Assembly (NCBI RefSeq): GCF_030651755.1
Contig: NZ_JAUSBZ010000161.1
Span: 1 to 54,003 of the forward strand
Length of the DNA: 54,003 nt
Direction: 5' to 3'
Source of the DNA: Phenylobacterium sp.
GTDB lineage: Bacteria > Pseudomonadota > Alphaproteobacteria > Caulobacterales > Caulobacteraceae
This document shows positions 29,455 to 36,893 of this stretch, one piece after another. Below the pieces are notes generated by a model. The model did not search any database and was not told the origin of the DNA. It saw only the letters and a program-made list of their open reading frames with translations. Position 1 is the stretch's first letter, and each line of letters opens with the position of its first letter. The position numbers and the translations under genes were made by a program.

Positions 29455-30444
29455 TTGGCGACCATGACGAGCGCCATTCCCGCGACCACCGACACCCCGG
29501 CCCGCTGGCAGGATTACCTCCAGCTGCTCAAGCCGCGGGTCATGTCCTTGGTGGTGTTCACCGGCGCGACGGGCCTCGTCTGCGCCAAGGCGCCGATTCA
29601 TCCGCTGTTGGGCGCCGTGGCCGTCCTGTGCATCGCCGTAGGCGCTGGCGCCTCAGGCGCGCTGAACATGTGGTACGACGCCGACATCGACGGGCAGATG
29701 CGCCGCACCCGCGGTCGCCCCGTGCCTGCCGGCCGCATTCAGGGGGTCGAGGCCCTCACCATGGGCGTCATTCTCTCGCTCCTGTCGGTCATGTTCATGG
29801 GCGTGGCTGTCAACTGGCTGGCCGCGGGCCTGCTGGCCTTCACCATCTTCTTCTACGCCGTCGTCTACACCATGTGGCTGAAGCGCTGGACCGCGCAGAA
29901 CATCGTCATCGGTGGGCTGGCCGGCGCCCTGCCGCCGGTGATCGGCTGGGCCGCCGCAGCTGGCGAGGTCCCACTCAACGCTTGGCTGCTTTGTGCGATC
30001 ATCTTCATGTGGACCCCGGCCCACTTCTGGGCGCTGGCCCTCTACACCAGTGAGGATTACGAGAAGGCAGGGGTGCCGATGATGCCGGTGGTGGCCGGAC
30101 CGGCCTCCACCCGCCGGCAGATCTTCATCTACAGCCTGCTGTTTGCGCCGCTGTGCCTTGTGCCGGCCTTCACCGGGCTGGGCGGACGGGTCTATCTGGC
30201 GGTGGCCGCGACGGGCGGCCTGATCTTCGTCATCCTGGCCTGGCGGGTCTGGCGCAGCCGGGCCGGCGACAGCGCCGATCCCCGCCGCGATAGCGGGCTC
30301 TATGATGTGCGGGCCGGCGCCAAGGATGCGCGCAATCTGTTCGCCTTCTCCATTCTCTACCTGACGCTGATTTTCGCCACTCTGTTGGCCGAGGCCGTCC
30401 TCGGCCTGCCGACCTTTCTCAACCTGCTCCCCGGAGGCGCCTGA
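29455..30444 (+). CDS. ctaB: protoheme IX farnesyltransferase
   Basis: A polytopic membrane UbiA-superfamily enzyme (about 329 residues) that adds the farnesyl group to heme b to make heme o, the precursor of heme a for this oxidase. Motif [20 protein letters not shown] carries the NxxxDxxxD metal site; the second site lies in [18 protein letters not shown]. The start is ambiguous: ATG 29449 is only one base past AGGAG, too close to use it, whereas TTG 29455 is seven bases past and fits well; ATG 29464 is a third option. The stop overlaps the next start by one base (TGATG), implying coupled translation. Confidence 0.94.
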   Translation: MATMTSAIPATTDTPARWQDYLQLLKPRVMSLVVFTGATGLVCAKAPIHPLLGAVAVLCIAVGAGASGALNMWYDADIDGQMRRTRGRPVPAGRIQGVEALTMGVILSLLSVMFMGVAVNWLAAGLLAFTIFFYAVVYTMWLKRWTAQNIVIGGLAGALPPVIGWAAAAGEVPLNAWLLCAIIFMWTPAHFWALALYTSEDYEKAGVPMMPVVAGPASTRRQIFIYSLLFAPLCLVPAFTGLGGRVYLAVAATGGLIFVILAWRVWRSRAGDSADPRRDSGLYDVRAGAKDARNLFAFSILYLTLIFATLLAEAVLGLPTFLNLLPGGA

Positions 30445-30629
30445 TGAGCGAGCCTGAAGCGCCCCAGGACACCCCTGCTGAGGCGACATCGCCCCAGCCT
30501 CGCCTGATGTCCAAGGCTCACCGGGGCCGAAATATCGCCCTGGCCCTGGGCCTTGTGGCGTTCGCCATCCTCGTCTTCCTTGTCACAGTTGTCCGATTGG
30601 GCGCCAATGTCCTCGACCGACCTCTCTGA
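30444..30629 (+). CDS. 61-residue single-helix protein, CoxF-like
   Basis: A short protein with a Pro/Glu-rich cytoplasmic start ([20 protein letters not shown]), a basic KAHRGRN patch and one transmembrane helix (ALALGLVAFAILVFLVTVVR). It starts on the ctaB stop (TGATG overlap) after GGAGG and its last 23 bases overlap the ctaG start. Alphaproteobacteria often have such a small ORF between ctaB and ctaG, called CoxF in some annotations; its function is not settled. The overlaps on both sides argue that it is a translated member of the assembly operon. Confidence 0.75.
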   Translation: MSEPEAPQDTPAEATSPQPRLMSKAHRGRNIALALGLVAFAILVFLVTVVRLGANVLDRPL

Positions 30630-31254
30630 GCCTCTCCGTCCATCACCCGATCCCGCCCGGCGGAATCTGCGCCTGGGGTTGATCTGCGCGGGCGTGTTTG
30701 TCGGCATGATCGGCCTGGCCTACGCCTCAGTGCCCCTCTACCGGGCCTTCTGCCAGGTGACGGGCTTTGGGGGGACGGTCAGCCAGGCCGAGGCGGCCCC
30801 GACACAGGTGCTGGACCAGAGCCTGAACATCCGCTTCGACACCAATGTTCGCAGCCTCCCCTGGACCTTCCGCTCCGAGCAGGTGGCCCAGTCGCTGAAG
30901 ATCGGCGAGACCGGCCTGGCCTTCTTCGCCGTGACCAACAATGGCGCGACGCCGATGACGGGGCGGGCGGTCTACAACGTCGTGCCTGAGGCGGCCGGCG
31001 CCTATTTCCGCAAGCTCGAGTGCTTCTGTTTTTCCGACCAGACCATCGGTCCGGGGGAGACCATCAAGTTCCCCATGGTCTATTTCGTTGATCCCGAATA
31101 CGCCGAGGACTTCGAGACGCGAAACAAGGCCGAGATCACCCTGTCCTACACCTTCTATCCGTCCAGTGAGGACGCCGCGGTTCAGCCCGTCGCGCATGCG
31201 CCGGCCACGCCAGCGGCTTCCCCCCTTGGCGGATCGCAAGGGGCGGGGCTATAG
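30607..31254 (+). CDS. ctaG: cytochrome c oxidase assembly protein CtaG (Cox11)
   Basis: A 215-residue copper chaperone that delivers copper to the CuB site of subunit I. An N-terminal membrane anchor (~20-42) is followed by a conserved FCQVTGFGGT with Cys49 and a periplasmic beta domain containing the copper motif ECFCFSDQT (Cys139 and Cys141). FPMVYFVDPEYAED and ITLSYTFYPS close the domain; a Pro/Ala-rich tail of 25 residues follows. The start at 30607 is chosen because it gives the family-like MSSTDLSEPLR; there is no clear ribosome-binding site, so expression probably depends on coupling with the overlapping 61-aa gene. Confidence 0.94.
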   Translation: MSSTDLSEPLRPSPDPARRNLRLGLICAGVFVGMIGLAYASVPLYRAFCQVTGFGGTVSQAEAAPTQVLDQSLNIRFDTNVRSLPWTFRSEQVAQSLKIGETGLAFFAVTNNGATPMTGRAVYNVVPEAAGAYFRKLECFCFSDQTIGPGETIKFPMVYFVDPEYAEDFETRNKAEITLSYTFYPSSEDAAVQPVAHAPATPAASPLGGSQGAGL

Positions 31255-31269
31255 CACCACAAAGACCAC

Positions 31270-31301
31270 CTGCTGGCGGAGACACCAAGCTCAGCCAGCA
31301 G
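31270..31301 (+). repeat. hairpin between ctaG and ctaE
   Basis: An 8-bp stem, CTGCTGGC / GCCAGCAG, with a 16-base loop in the 75-bp gap. No T-run follows. It could be an mRNA processing or stability element separating ctaG from ctaE. Confidence 0.45.
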
Positions 31302-31329
31302 CACGATATCATGAGGGGTTAGGACCGAA

Positions 31330-32202
31330 ATGGCCCAAGCAGGCGTCAAGCACGACTATCACCTGGTCAATCCCAGCCCGTGGCCCCTGCTGGCCTCGTT
31401 GGGCGCCACTGTCATGGCCGTGGGCCTTGTCATGTGGCTCAAGGGCCTCTTCGGGGTTCCTGCGGGCACCTGGTGGCTGTTCGCCGCCGGCCTGACCCTG
31501 GTCCTGATCACCATGGCCGGCTGGTGGATCGACGTGACCAAGGAAGCCAACGCCGGCGACCACACCCCGGTCGTCTCCATTGGTCTCCGCTACGGCATGA
31601 TCCTGTTCATCGCCTCTGAAGTGATGTTCTTCGTCGCCTGGTTCTGGATCTTCTTCGAAATGGCGCTCTTCCATGAGGCCCGCACGCTGTCGAGCATCGA
31701 AGAAGTCCGTCTGGCCTGGGCGACCTGGCCGCCCCAGGGCATCGAAACCGTTCCGGCCTGGAACCTGCCCCTGGTCAACACCCTGACCCTGCTCCTGTCA
31801 GGCACCACGGTGACCTGGGCCCACCACGCCCTGCAGCAGGGCGACCGCAAGGGCGCTCAGTTCGCCCTGATCCTGACGGTGATCCTCGGGGTCTTCTTCA
31901 GCGCCATCCAGGCCTACGAGTACCACCACATTCTGTCGCACGGGTATTTCTACTCCGAGGCCGCGGCGAACTCGGGCCTCTATGGGTCGTCCTTCTTCAT
32001 GGCGACGGGCTTCCATGGCTTCCACGTGCTGGTGGGCACCATCTTCCTGCTGGTCTGCCTGATCCGCCTGATGCGCGGCGGCTTTACGCCTGAGAAGCAC
32101 TTCGGCTTCGAGGCGGCCGCCTGGTACTGGCACTTCGTCGATGTGGTGTGGCTCTTCCTGTTCGCCTTCATCTACGTGGTGTTCGGCGGCGCAGGACACT
32201 AG
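31330..32202 (+). CDS. ctaE: cytochrome c oxidase subunit III
   Basis: The 290-residue membrane subunit III, with seven helices, which stabilises subunit I and lines proton uptake. Typical sequences are YHLVNPSPWPLLASLGATVM, GMILFIASEVMFFVAWFWIF, TVTWAHHALQ, FFMATGFHGFHVLVGTIFL and FEAAAWYWHFVDVVWLFLF, the last including the conserved Glu/His pair. The ATG at 31330 follows GGGG eight bases before. A hairpin starts seven bases after the stop. It completes the three-subunit core set. Confidence 0.96.
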   Translation: MAQAGVKHDYHLVNPSPWPLLASLGATVMAVGLVMWLKGLFGVPAGTWWLFAAGLTLVLITMAGWWIDVTKEANAGDHTPVVSIGLRYGMILFIASEVMFFVAWFWIFFEMALFHEARTLSSIEEVRLAWATWPPQGIETVPAWNLPLVNTLTLLLSGTTVTWAHHALQQGDRKGAQFALILTVILGVFFSAIQAYEYHHILSHGYFYSEAAANSGLYGSSFFMATGFHGFHVLVGTIFLLVCLIRLMRGGFTPEKHFGFEAAAWYWHFVDVVWLFLFAFIYVVFGGAGH

Positions 32203-32208
32203 CGGCAT

Positions 32209-32242
32209 GGCGGGGCCAGCCGTGACCGGCTCAAGCCCCGCC
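32209..32242 (+). terminator. two-part hairpin after ctaE
   Basis: Outer stem GGCGGGG/CCCCGCC and inner stem AGCCG/CGGCT around a TGAC loop, seven bases after the ctaE stop. No T-run. It probably marks the 3' end of a processed ctaE message or a partial terminator before DUF983. Confidence 0.55.
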
Positions 32243-32265
32243 GCGTTGCTGAGGACTCACTCCTC

Positions 32266-32313
32266 ATGTCCGGTCTCGATGACCTGGCCCTTTCCGACCT
32301 GGAGGGCCGCTAG
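32266..32313 (+). CDS. possible 15-codon ORF upstream of DUF983
   Basis: An ORF encoding MSGLDDLALSDLEGR ends four bases before the DUF983 ATG. Its last codons contain GGAGGG, the ribosome-binding site for DUF983, so ribosomes finishing it could reinitiate. No strong site precedes its own ATG, and a GAGGA/TCCTC mini-hairpin covers it. It may be chance. Confidence 0.2.
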   Translation: MSGLDDLALSDLEGR

Positions 32314-32316
32314 CTG

Positions 32317-32676
32317 ATGGCCGGAGGTAATCCGCTTATCTGGGGACTGACGGGCCGCTGCCCCAACTGCGGGGAGGGACCTCTGTTCGAGGGCTTTCTG
32401 AAGGTGGCCACACGCTGCGCCGCCTGCGGCTATGACTTGGCCAAGGCCGATTCAGGTGACGGGCCGGCGGTTTTTGTGATCCTCATCGCCGGGTTCGTGG
32501 TGGCCTTCGCCGCCCTCTATGTGGAACTGGCCTTCACACCGCCCATCTGGCTGCACCTCATTCTCTGGCTGCCCCTGACGGTCATCTTCTCGATTGGCCT
32601 GTTGCGCCCCCTTAAGGGGCTCATGCTCGCCGCCCAGTTCTCCAATCGCGCAGCTGAGGCGCGCTCCGATGACTGA
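32317..32676 (+). CDS. DUF983 protein with zinc-ribbon and two membrane helices
   Basis: A 119-residue protein: an N-terminal zinc-ribbon with two CxxC knuckles (CPNCGEGPLF and CAACGYDL), then two transmembrane helices (~50-72 and ~76-97). DUF983 genes are regularly found among alphaproteobacterial cytochrome c oxidase assembly genes, which suggests an assembly role, but none is proven. GGAGGG lies ten bases before the ATG. Its last eight bases overlap the SURF1 start. Confidence 0.88.
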   Translation: MAGGNPLIWGLTGRCPNCGEGPLFEGFLKVATRCAACGYDLAKADSGDGPAVFVILIAGFVVAFAALYVELAFTPPIWLHLILWLPLTVIFSIGLLRPLKGLMLAAQFSNRAAEARSDD

Positions 32677-33400
32677 GCCGGCCCCCCCGCGGCGCATCCC
32701 GATCGGTCTGACCCTGGCGACCCTGATCTCCCTGGGCATTCTGATCACTCTGGGCGTCTGGCAAATCCAGCGTATGGACTGGAAGTCCGACCTTCTCGAC
32801 CAGATCGAAACCCGCTCGGAGGCGGCCCCGCGACCCGCTGGCGAGATACTGGCCCTGGCGGCCGGGGGCGAGGACCTTGGCTTCTACCGTGTCAGCCTGG
32901 ATTGCCCGGGACTCGCCACGGCCCCCTTCGTCCAGCTCTATGCGATCAAGGACGGCCAGGCGGGGCAGAGATTGATCTCAGCCTGTCCGGTGTCTGGCGG
33001 CGGCTATCAGACCCTGCTGGTGGATCGCGGCTTCGTGCCCGACACCGTCGCCGAGCGACCGCAAGTGTCCCCCGACGGGGACGCGCCGGTGGCTGTGATC
33101 GGCCTGTTGCGCAATCCTGATCCGGCCAACTTCGTCACCCCGGACAACCGCCCTGACGCCAATATCTGGTACTCCCGCGATGTGGCCGCCATGGCCCAGA
33201 CCCTGGGCGCGCCCGCGCCCGCTCCGGTCTTCCTGCTGGCGGAAAACACCAGCAACCCCGACTTCCCCGCCCTGGAGCCAACTCCGCTTCCCGGGGAGAT
33301 CGCCAATCGCCATCTGGAATACGCCCTGACCTGGTTCGGCCTTGCCGGCGCCCTGATCGCCGTCTATGCCGCCGTCCTCAGGCGCAGATGGAAACCTTGA
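32669..33400 (+). CDS. SURF1 family cytochrome oxidase assembly protein
   Basis: A 243-residue membrane protein with two transmembrane helices (~12-31 and ~219-238) flanking a periplasmic domain. SURF1 binds heme a and helps insert it into subunit I. Family signatures are LGVWQIQRMDWKSDLL, YQTLLVDRGFVP and the C-terminal NRHLEYALTWFGLAGALIAV. The start at 32669 overlaps the DUF983 stop. The stop overlaps the thrC start (TGATG), so translation of the three genes appears coupled. Confidence 0.93.
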   Translation: MTEPAPPRRIPIGLTLATLISLGILITLGVWQIQRMDWKSDLLDQIETRSEAAPRPAGEILALAAGGEDLGFYRVSLDCPGLATAPFVQLYAIKDGQAGQRLISACPVSGGGYQTLLVDRGFVPDTVAERPQVSPDGDAPVAVIGLLRNPDPANFVTPDNRPDANIWYSRDVAAMAQTLGAPAPAPVFLLAENTSNPDFPALEPTPLPGEIANRHLEYALTWFGLAGALIAVYAAVLRRRWKP

Positions 33401-34791
33401 TGCGGTATGTCTCCACCCGGGGTCAGGCCCCGGCGGTCGGCTTTGTGGACGCGGTTCTGGCCGGGCTCGCCCCGGACGGCGGGCTTTATGTGCCGGAGAC
33501 CTGGCCGCATTTCACGCCAGAGGCCCTCACCGCCTTCCGCGGTCGTCCCTATGCCGAGGTGGCCGCTGAGGTGCTCGCCAAGTTCGTTGGCGACGAAATC
33601 CCCCGCGATGTGGTCGACGCCATGTGCGAGGAGGCCTACGCCACCTTTGCGCACGCCGCGGTCGTGCCCCTGGTGCAGATCGCCCCGGACGCCTTCCTGG
33701 CCGAGCTGTTCCATGGCCCCAGCCTGGCGTTCAAGGACGTGGCCATGCAGCTCCTGGCCCGCCTCTATGAGCACGTGTTGGCCGGTCAGAACCGGACCCA
33801 GACCATTCTCTGCGCCACCTCGGGCGATACAGGCGGGGCGGCGGTGGAGGCTTTCCGCGGCCGGGCCCACGTCCGGGTCTGCGCCCTCTTCCCCGAGGGC
33901 CGGATATCGGAGGTCCAGCGGCGGTTCATGACCACGGCCAGCGAGGACAATGTCCGCTGTGTGGCCGTCCAGGGCACTTTTGACGACTGCCAGGCCATTG
34001 TGAAGGCCGCCTTCCAGGACCAGAGCCTCCGCCAGGCGGTGGATCTGACCGGGGTGAACTCGATCAATTTCGCGCGGATCGTCGCCCAAAGCGTCTACTA
34101 CTTCACCACCGCCGTAGCCGTCGGCGCGCCGGAACGGCCGGTGTCTTACTGCGTGCCCTCGGGCAATTTTGGCGACGCCTTCGCTGGCTATGTCGCCCGT
34201 CAGATGGGATTGCCCATCGCCCGCATCGTCGTGGCCACCAATTCCAACGACATTCTGGCCCGCGCCCTCCAGGAAGGCCGCTACGCCCGGGGAGATGTGA
34301 CCGCCACCCAGAGCCCGGCGATGGACATCCAGTCGGCCTCCAACTTCGAGCGACTCTATTTCGAGGCGGTGCGCCGGGAGTCAGTGGAGACCGCCCGAGC
34401 GTTCACGGCCTTTGGCGAGGCCGGTCATATCGACATCCCGCCGCAGGCCCTGGCCTATATGTCCGAACTGTTCACCGGGGTGGCCGTCAGCGAGGACGAG
34501 ACCAGCCGCACCATGCTGGCCACCCTGAATGAGACGGGGGAGCTGATCGATCCGCATACCGCCGTGGGGGTGGCGGCCCTGCGCCGCGTCAGCGACGTGA
34601 CCGGCCCGATCATCGTGCTGTCCACCGCCCACGCCGCCAAGTTCCCTGAGGCCGTGGCGGCGGCGACGGCGGTCACGCCCGACCTGCCGCGCTGGACCCA
34701 GAGCCTGGCCGACCGCCCAGAGCGTTTTGACCGCCTCCCGGCTGATGCAGACGCCATCAAGGCCTGCATCCGCGCCTTCGCCGAGAGCTAG
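33400..34791 (+). CDS. thrC: threonine synthase
   Basis: A 463-residue PLP enzyme converting O-phosphohomoserine to threonine in the cytoplasm. The start MRYVSTRGQAPAVGFVDAVL with PDGGLYVPE is the standard N-terminus, the PLP lysine lies in GPSLAFKDVAMQLLARL, and the phosphate-binding loop is CATSGDTGGAAVEAFRG. The start at 33400 overlaps the SURF1 stop; an ATG four codons earlier (33388) is possible but gives an atypical N-terminus. Location after SURF1 and before an M16 peptidase is the usual alphaproteobacterial order. Confidence 0.95.
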   Translation: MRYVSTRGQAPAVGFVDAVLAGLAPDGGLYVPETWPHFTPEALTAFRGRPYAEVAAEVLAKFVGDEIPRDVVDAMCEEAYATFAHAAVVPLVQIAPDAFLAELFHGPSLAFKDVAMQLLARLYEHVLAGQNRTQTILCATSGDTGGAAVEAFRGRAHVRVCALFPEGRISEVQRRFMTTASEDNVRCVAVQGTFDDCQAIVKAAFQDQSLRQAVDLTGVNSINFARIVAQSVYYFTTAVAVGAPERPVSYCVPSGNFGDAFAGYVARQMGLPIARIVVATNSNDILARALQEGRYARGDVTATQSPAMDIQSASNFERLYFEAVRRESVETARAFTAFGEAGHIDIPPQALAYMSELFTGVAVSEDETSRTMLATLNETGELIDPHTAVGVAALRRVSDVTGPIIVLSTAHAAKFPEAVAAATAVTPDLPRWTQSLADRPERFDRLPADADAIKACIRAFAES

Positions 34792-34794
34792 GGC

Positions 34795-36057
34795 TTGGCG
34801 TCGGTACATCGTCTGTCAAATGGCGTCCGGGTTGTCTGCGACCCTATGCCCGGCCTGGAGACGAGCGCGCTCTGCGTGGTCGCCGGGCGTGGCGCCCGGT
34901 TCGAGGACGAGGCCCGGTCAGGCTGGTCGCATCTCCTTGAACACATGGTCTTCAAGGGCGCGGGCCAGCGATCGGCCATGGAGATCGTCGAGGCGATCGA
35001 GGCCCAGGGCGGCCAGATCAACGCCGCAACGGGGTATGAACGCACGAGCTTTCAAGTCCGCTGCCTGGCCGGGGGTTTGCCGCTCGGGGCGGCGGTTCTG
35101 GCCGATCTGGTGCTGGCGCCCCGGCTGGACACCCAGGACCTCACCCGGGAAAAGCAGGTGGTTGGCCAGGAGATCGCCGAGGCCGCCGACACCCCCGACG
35201 ACCTGGTCTTCGAAATGGCCCAAACGGCGGCCTATGGCGATCAGCCCCTTGGCCGTTCCATTCTGGGCACTGTCCCTTCCATCGGAGGGGCCGAACCCCA
35301 AAGCCTCGCCGACTGGCGGGCGCGCCTCTATGACCCCGCCGCCCTGGTGGTCAGCGCCGCGGGCGCCGTGGAAGAGGCCGAACTCCTCGACTTGGCGGAG
35401 CAGCATTTTGGAGCCGCCACGGCGCCGGACGAGGGCGCCACATCCCCCGATGCGACCTTCCAGGGGGGGGAGTCGGTGGCCGCCAAGCCGCTGGAGCAGG
35501 CCAACCTGGTGTTCCTGCTGCCCGCTGTCGGGGTCAGCCACCCGGACTACTTCGTCCTAAGGCTCTTTGCGGAAATTCTCGGGGGCGGCATGGCCTCGCG
35601 CCTGTTCCAGGAGGCCCGGGAGAAGCGCGGCCTGGCCTACGCCGTCGACGCCTACAGCGAGACCTATGCCGATCAGGGCGTGCTCGGCGTGTTCGCCGGC
35701 TGCGCCGCCAAGGACGCGACCGAGCTCGCCAAGGTCGCCGCCGCAGAAATCGCCGGCCTTGGAGATTCGGTCACCGCTGTCGAACTGGCCCGCGCCAAGG
35801 CCCAGATCAAGGGCGCGATGTTCATGATGCGCGAATCGCCCCTAGCCCGGGCCGAACAGACCGCCGCTCAGCTCCTGCTGTTTGATCGGCCCCTGCCGCC
35901 TGCGGAGATCGCTGCAGGGATCGAGCGGGTCAGCCTTGAGGACCTCGCACGGCTAGGTGATGGCCTGCGCGCCAGTGGTCGAGTGGCGGTCTCGGTCCTC
36001 GGGCCCCGGCAGGCCGCCGGGGCGGCGAAGGCGTTCAGGCAGACCCTGTTTGGCTAG
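34795..36057 (+). CDS. M16 family zinc peptidase (processing peptidase-like)
   Basis: A 420-residue M16B peptidase, related to the mitochondrial processing peptidase beta subunit. The inverted zinc motif HxxEH is intact (His46, Glu49, His50 in GWSHLLEHMVFKG), and the more distal Glu lies in KQVVGQEIAEAADTPDD. The C-terminal half repeats the fold without the motif (FAEILGGGMASRLFQEAREK, GLAYAVDAYSETYADQG). No signal peptide is visible, so it is probably cytoplasmic. The start is TTG 34795, three bases after the thrC stop, giving the usual N-terminus VHRLSNGVRVVCDPMPGLET. Substrates are unknown. Confidence 0.93.
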   Translation: MASVHRLSNGVRVVCDPMPGLETSALCVVAGRGARFEDEARSGWSHLLEHMVFKGAGQRSAMEIVEAIEAQGGQINAATGYERTSFQVRCLAGGLPLGAAVLADLVLAPRLDTQDLTREKQVVGQEIAEAADTPDDLVFEMAQTAAYGDQPLGRSILGTVPSIGGAEPQSLADWRARLYDPAALVVSAAGAVEEAELLDLAEQHFGAATAPDEGATSPDATFQGGESVAAKPLEQANLVFLLPAVGVSHPDYFVLRLFAEILGGGMASRLFQEAREKRGLAYAVDAYSETYADQGVLGVFAGCAAKDATELAKVAAAEIAGLGDSVTAVELARAKAQIKGAMFMMRESPLARAEQTAAQLLLFDRPLPPAEIAAGIERVSLEDLARLGDGLRASGRVAVSVLGPRQAAGAAKAFRQTLFG

Positions 36058-36136
36058 GGTCTGGTCGATCAAGCTCCAGGTTGAAGGGCCGGTTCGCGCT
36101 TCAAGCCCGGCCCGGACCCGCCATCCTGTGGAACTC

Positions 36137-36172
36137 AGAGCCGGGTTGCGGGCGTTCGGCTCTCAAACCCGG
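36137..36172 (+). repeat. two mutually exclusive hairpins
   Basis: In the 192-bp gap before the acetyltransferase, AGAGCCG (36137) can pair with CGGCTCT (36157), or CCGGGTT (36141) with AACCCGG (36166). The two stems share bases and cannot coexist. The rest of the gap shows nothing I can identify. It may be a terminator for the thrC-M16 transcript or a switch. Confidence 0.4.
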
Positions 36173-36249
36173 CGGCTTTCGCACCCATAGTCGCCTTCTT
36201 CGTCCTCCTCTGACTTGACGGGCGAGCCAATCGGAGCGGCAATCGCATC

Positions 36250-36861
36250 ATGGCCTTGCTGGACTGGATTGCGCTGGAAGGCGGACTGCGGGTGAACGGC
36301 GAAGGGGTTCTCCTTCGTCCCCCTCGGGCCGCCGACTATAGCGAATGGCGCGAAGTGCGGGCCGCGTCCCGCGCCTTTCTGCAACCCTGGGAGCCGACCT
36401 GGCCGGCCGATGATCTCACTCGGGTCGCGTTCCGCCGCCGGCTGGCGGCCTACGCCCGGGATCGGGAGGCGGGTGTCGCCTACAGCTTCCTGGTGTTCCG
36501 GGAGTCCGACGGCGCCCTGACCGGGGGCATAACCCTTTCCAATGTCCGCCGCGGCGTCGCCCAGATGGGCACCGTGGGCTACTGGTGCGGCCAGGCCTTT
36601 ACACGCCGAGGACTGACCCTCGCTGCGGCAAGGGCGCTCAATGGATTCGCCTTCAACACCCTGGGACTCCATCGCCTGGAGGCCGCCTGCCTGCCGCACA
36701 ACGCCGCCTCCCGGAGTTTGCTGGCCAAGGCGGGGTTCGAGGAGGAGGGTTTCGCCAAGGCTTATCTGAAAATTAACGGCGTTTGGCGAGATCATGTCCT
36801 GTTCGGCATGACTACGCCCCGCTTGCGGGACGAGGGGCCGGAACTGAGAGTTTCTGTTTAG
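36250..36861 (+). CDS. GNAT acetyltransferase, RimJ/RimL type
   Basis: A 203-residue GNAT protein of the RimJ/RimL (ribosomal protein N-terminal alanine acetyltransferase) branch. Typical stretches are VLLRPPRAADYSEWREVR, FLQPWEPTWP, GTVGYWCGQAFTRRGLTLAA with the acetyl-CoA pyrophosphate-binding loop, and HRLEAACLPHNAASRSLLAK with GFEEEGFAKAYLKINGVWRD. It may acetylate a ribosomal protein or another amino group. It precedes pdeA by 32 bases, an arrangement I recall as shared with Caulobacter. No separate promoter is seen. Confidence 0.88.
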   Translation: MALLDWIALEGGLRVNGEGVLLRPPRAADYSEWREVRAASRAFLQPWEPTWPADDLTRVAFRRRLAAYARDREAGVAYSFLVFRESDGALTGGITLSNVRRGVAQMGTVGYWCGQAFTRRGLTLAAARALNGFAFNTLGLHRLEAACLPHNAASRSLLAKAGFEEEGFAKAYLKINGVWRDHVLFGMTTPRLRDEGPELRVSV

Positions 36862-36893
36862 CCGGCGTCCTACGCCGGCGCCCCAGAGAGGCC

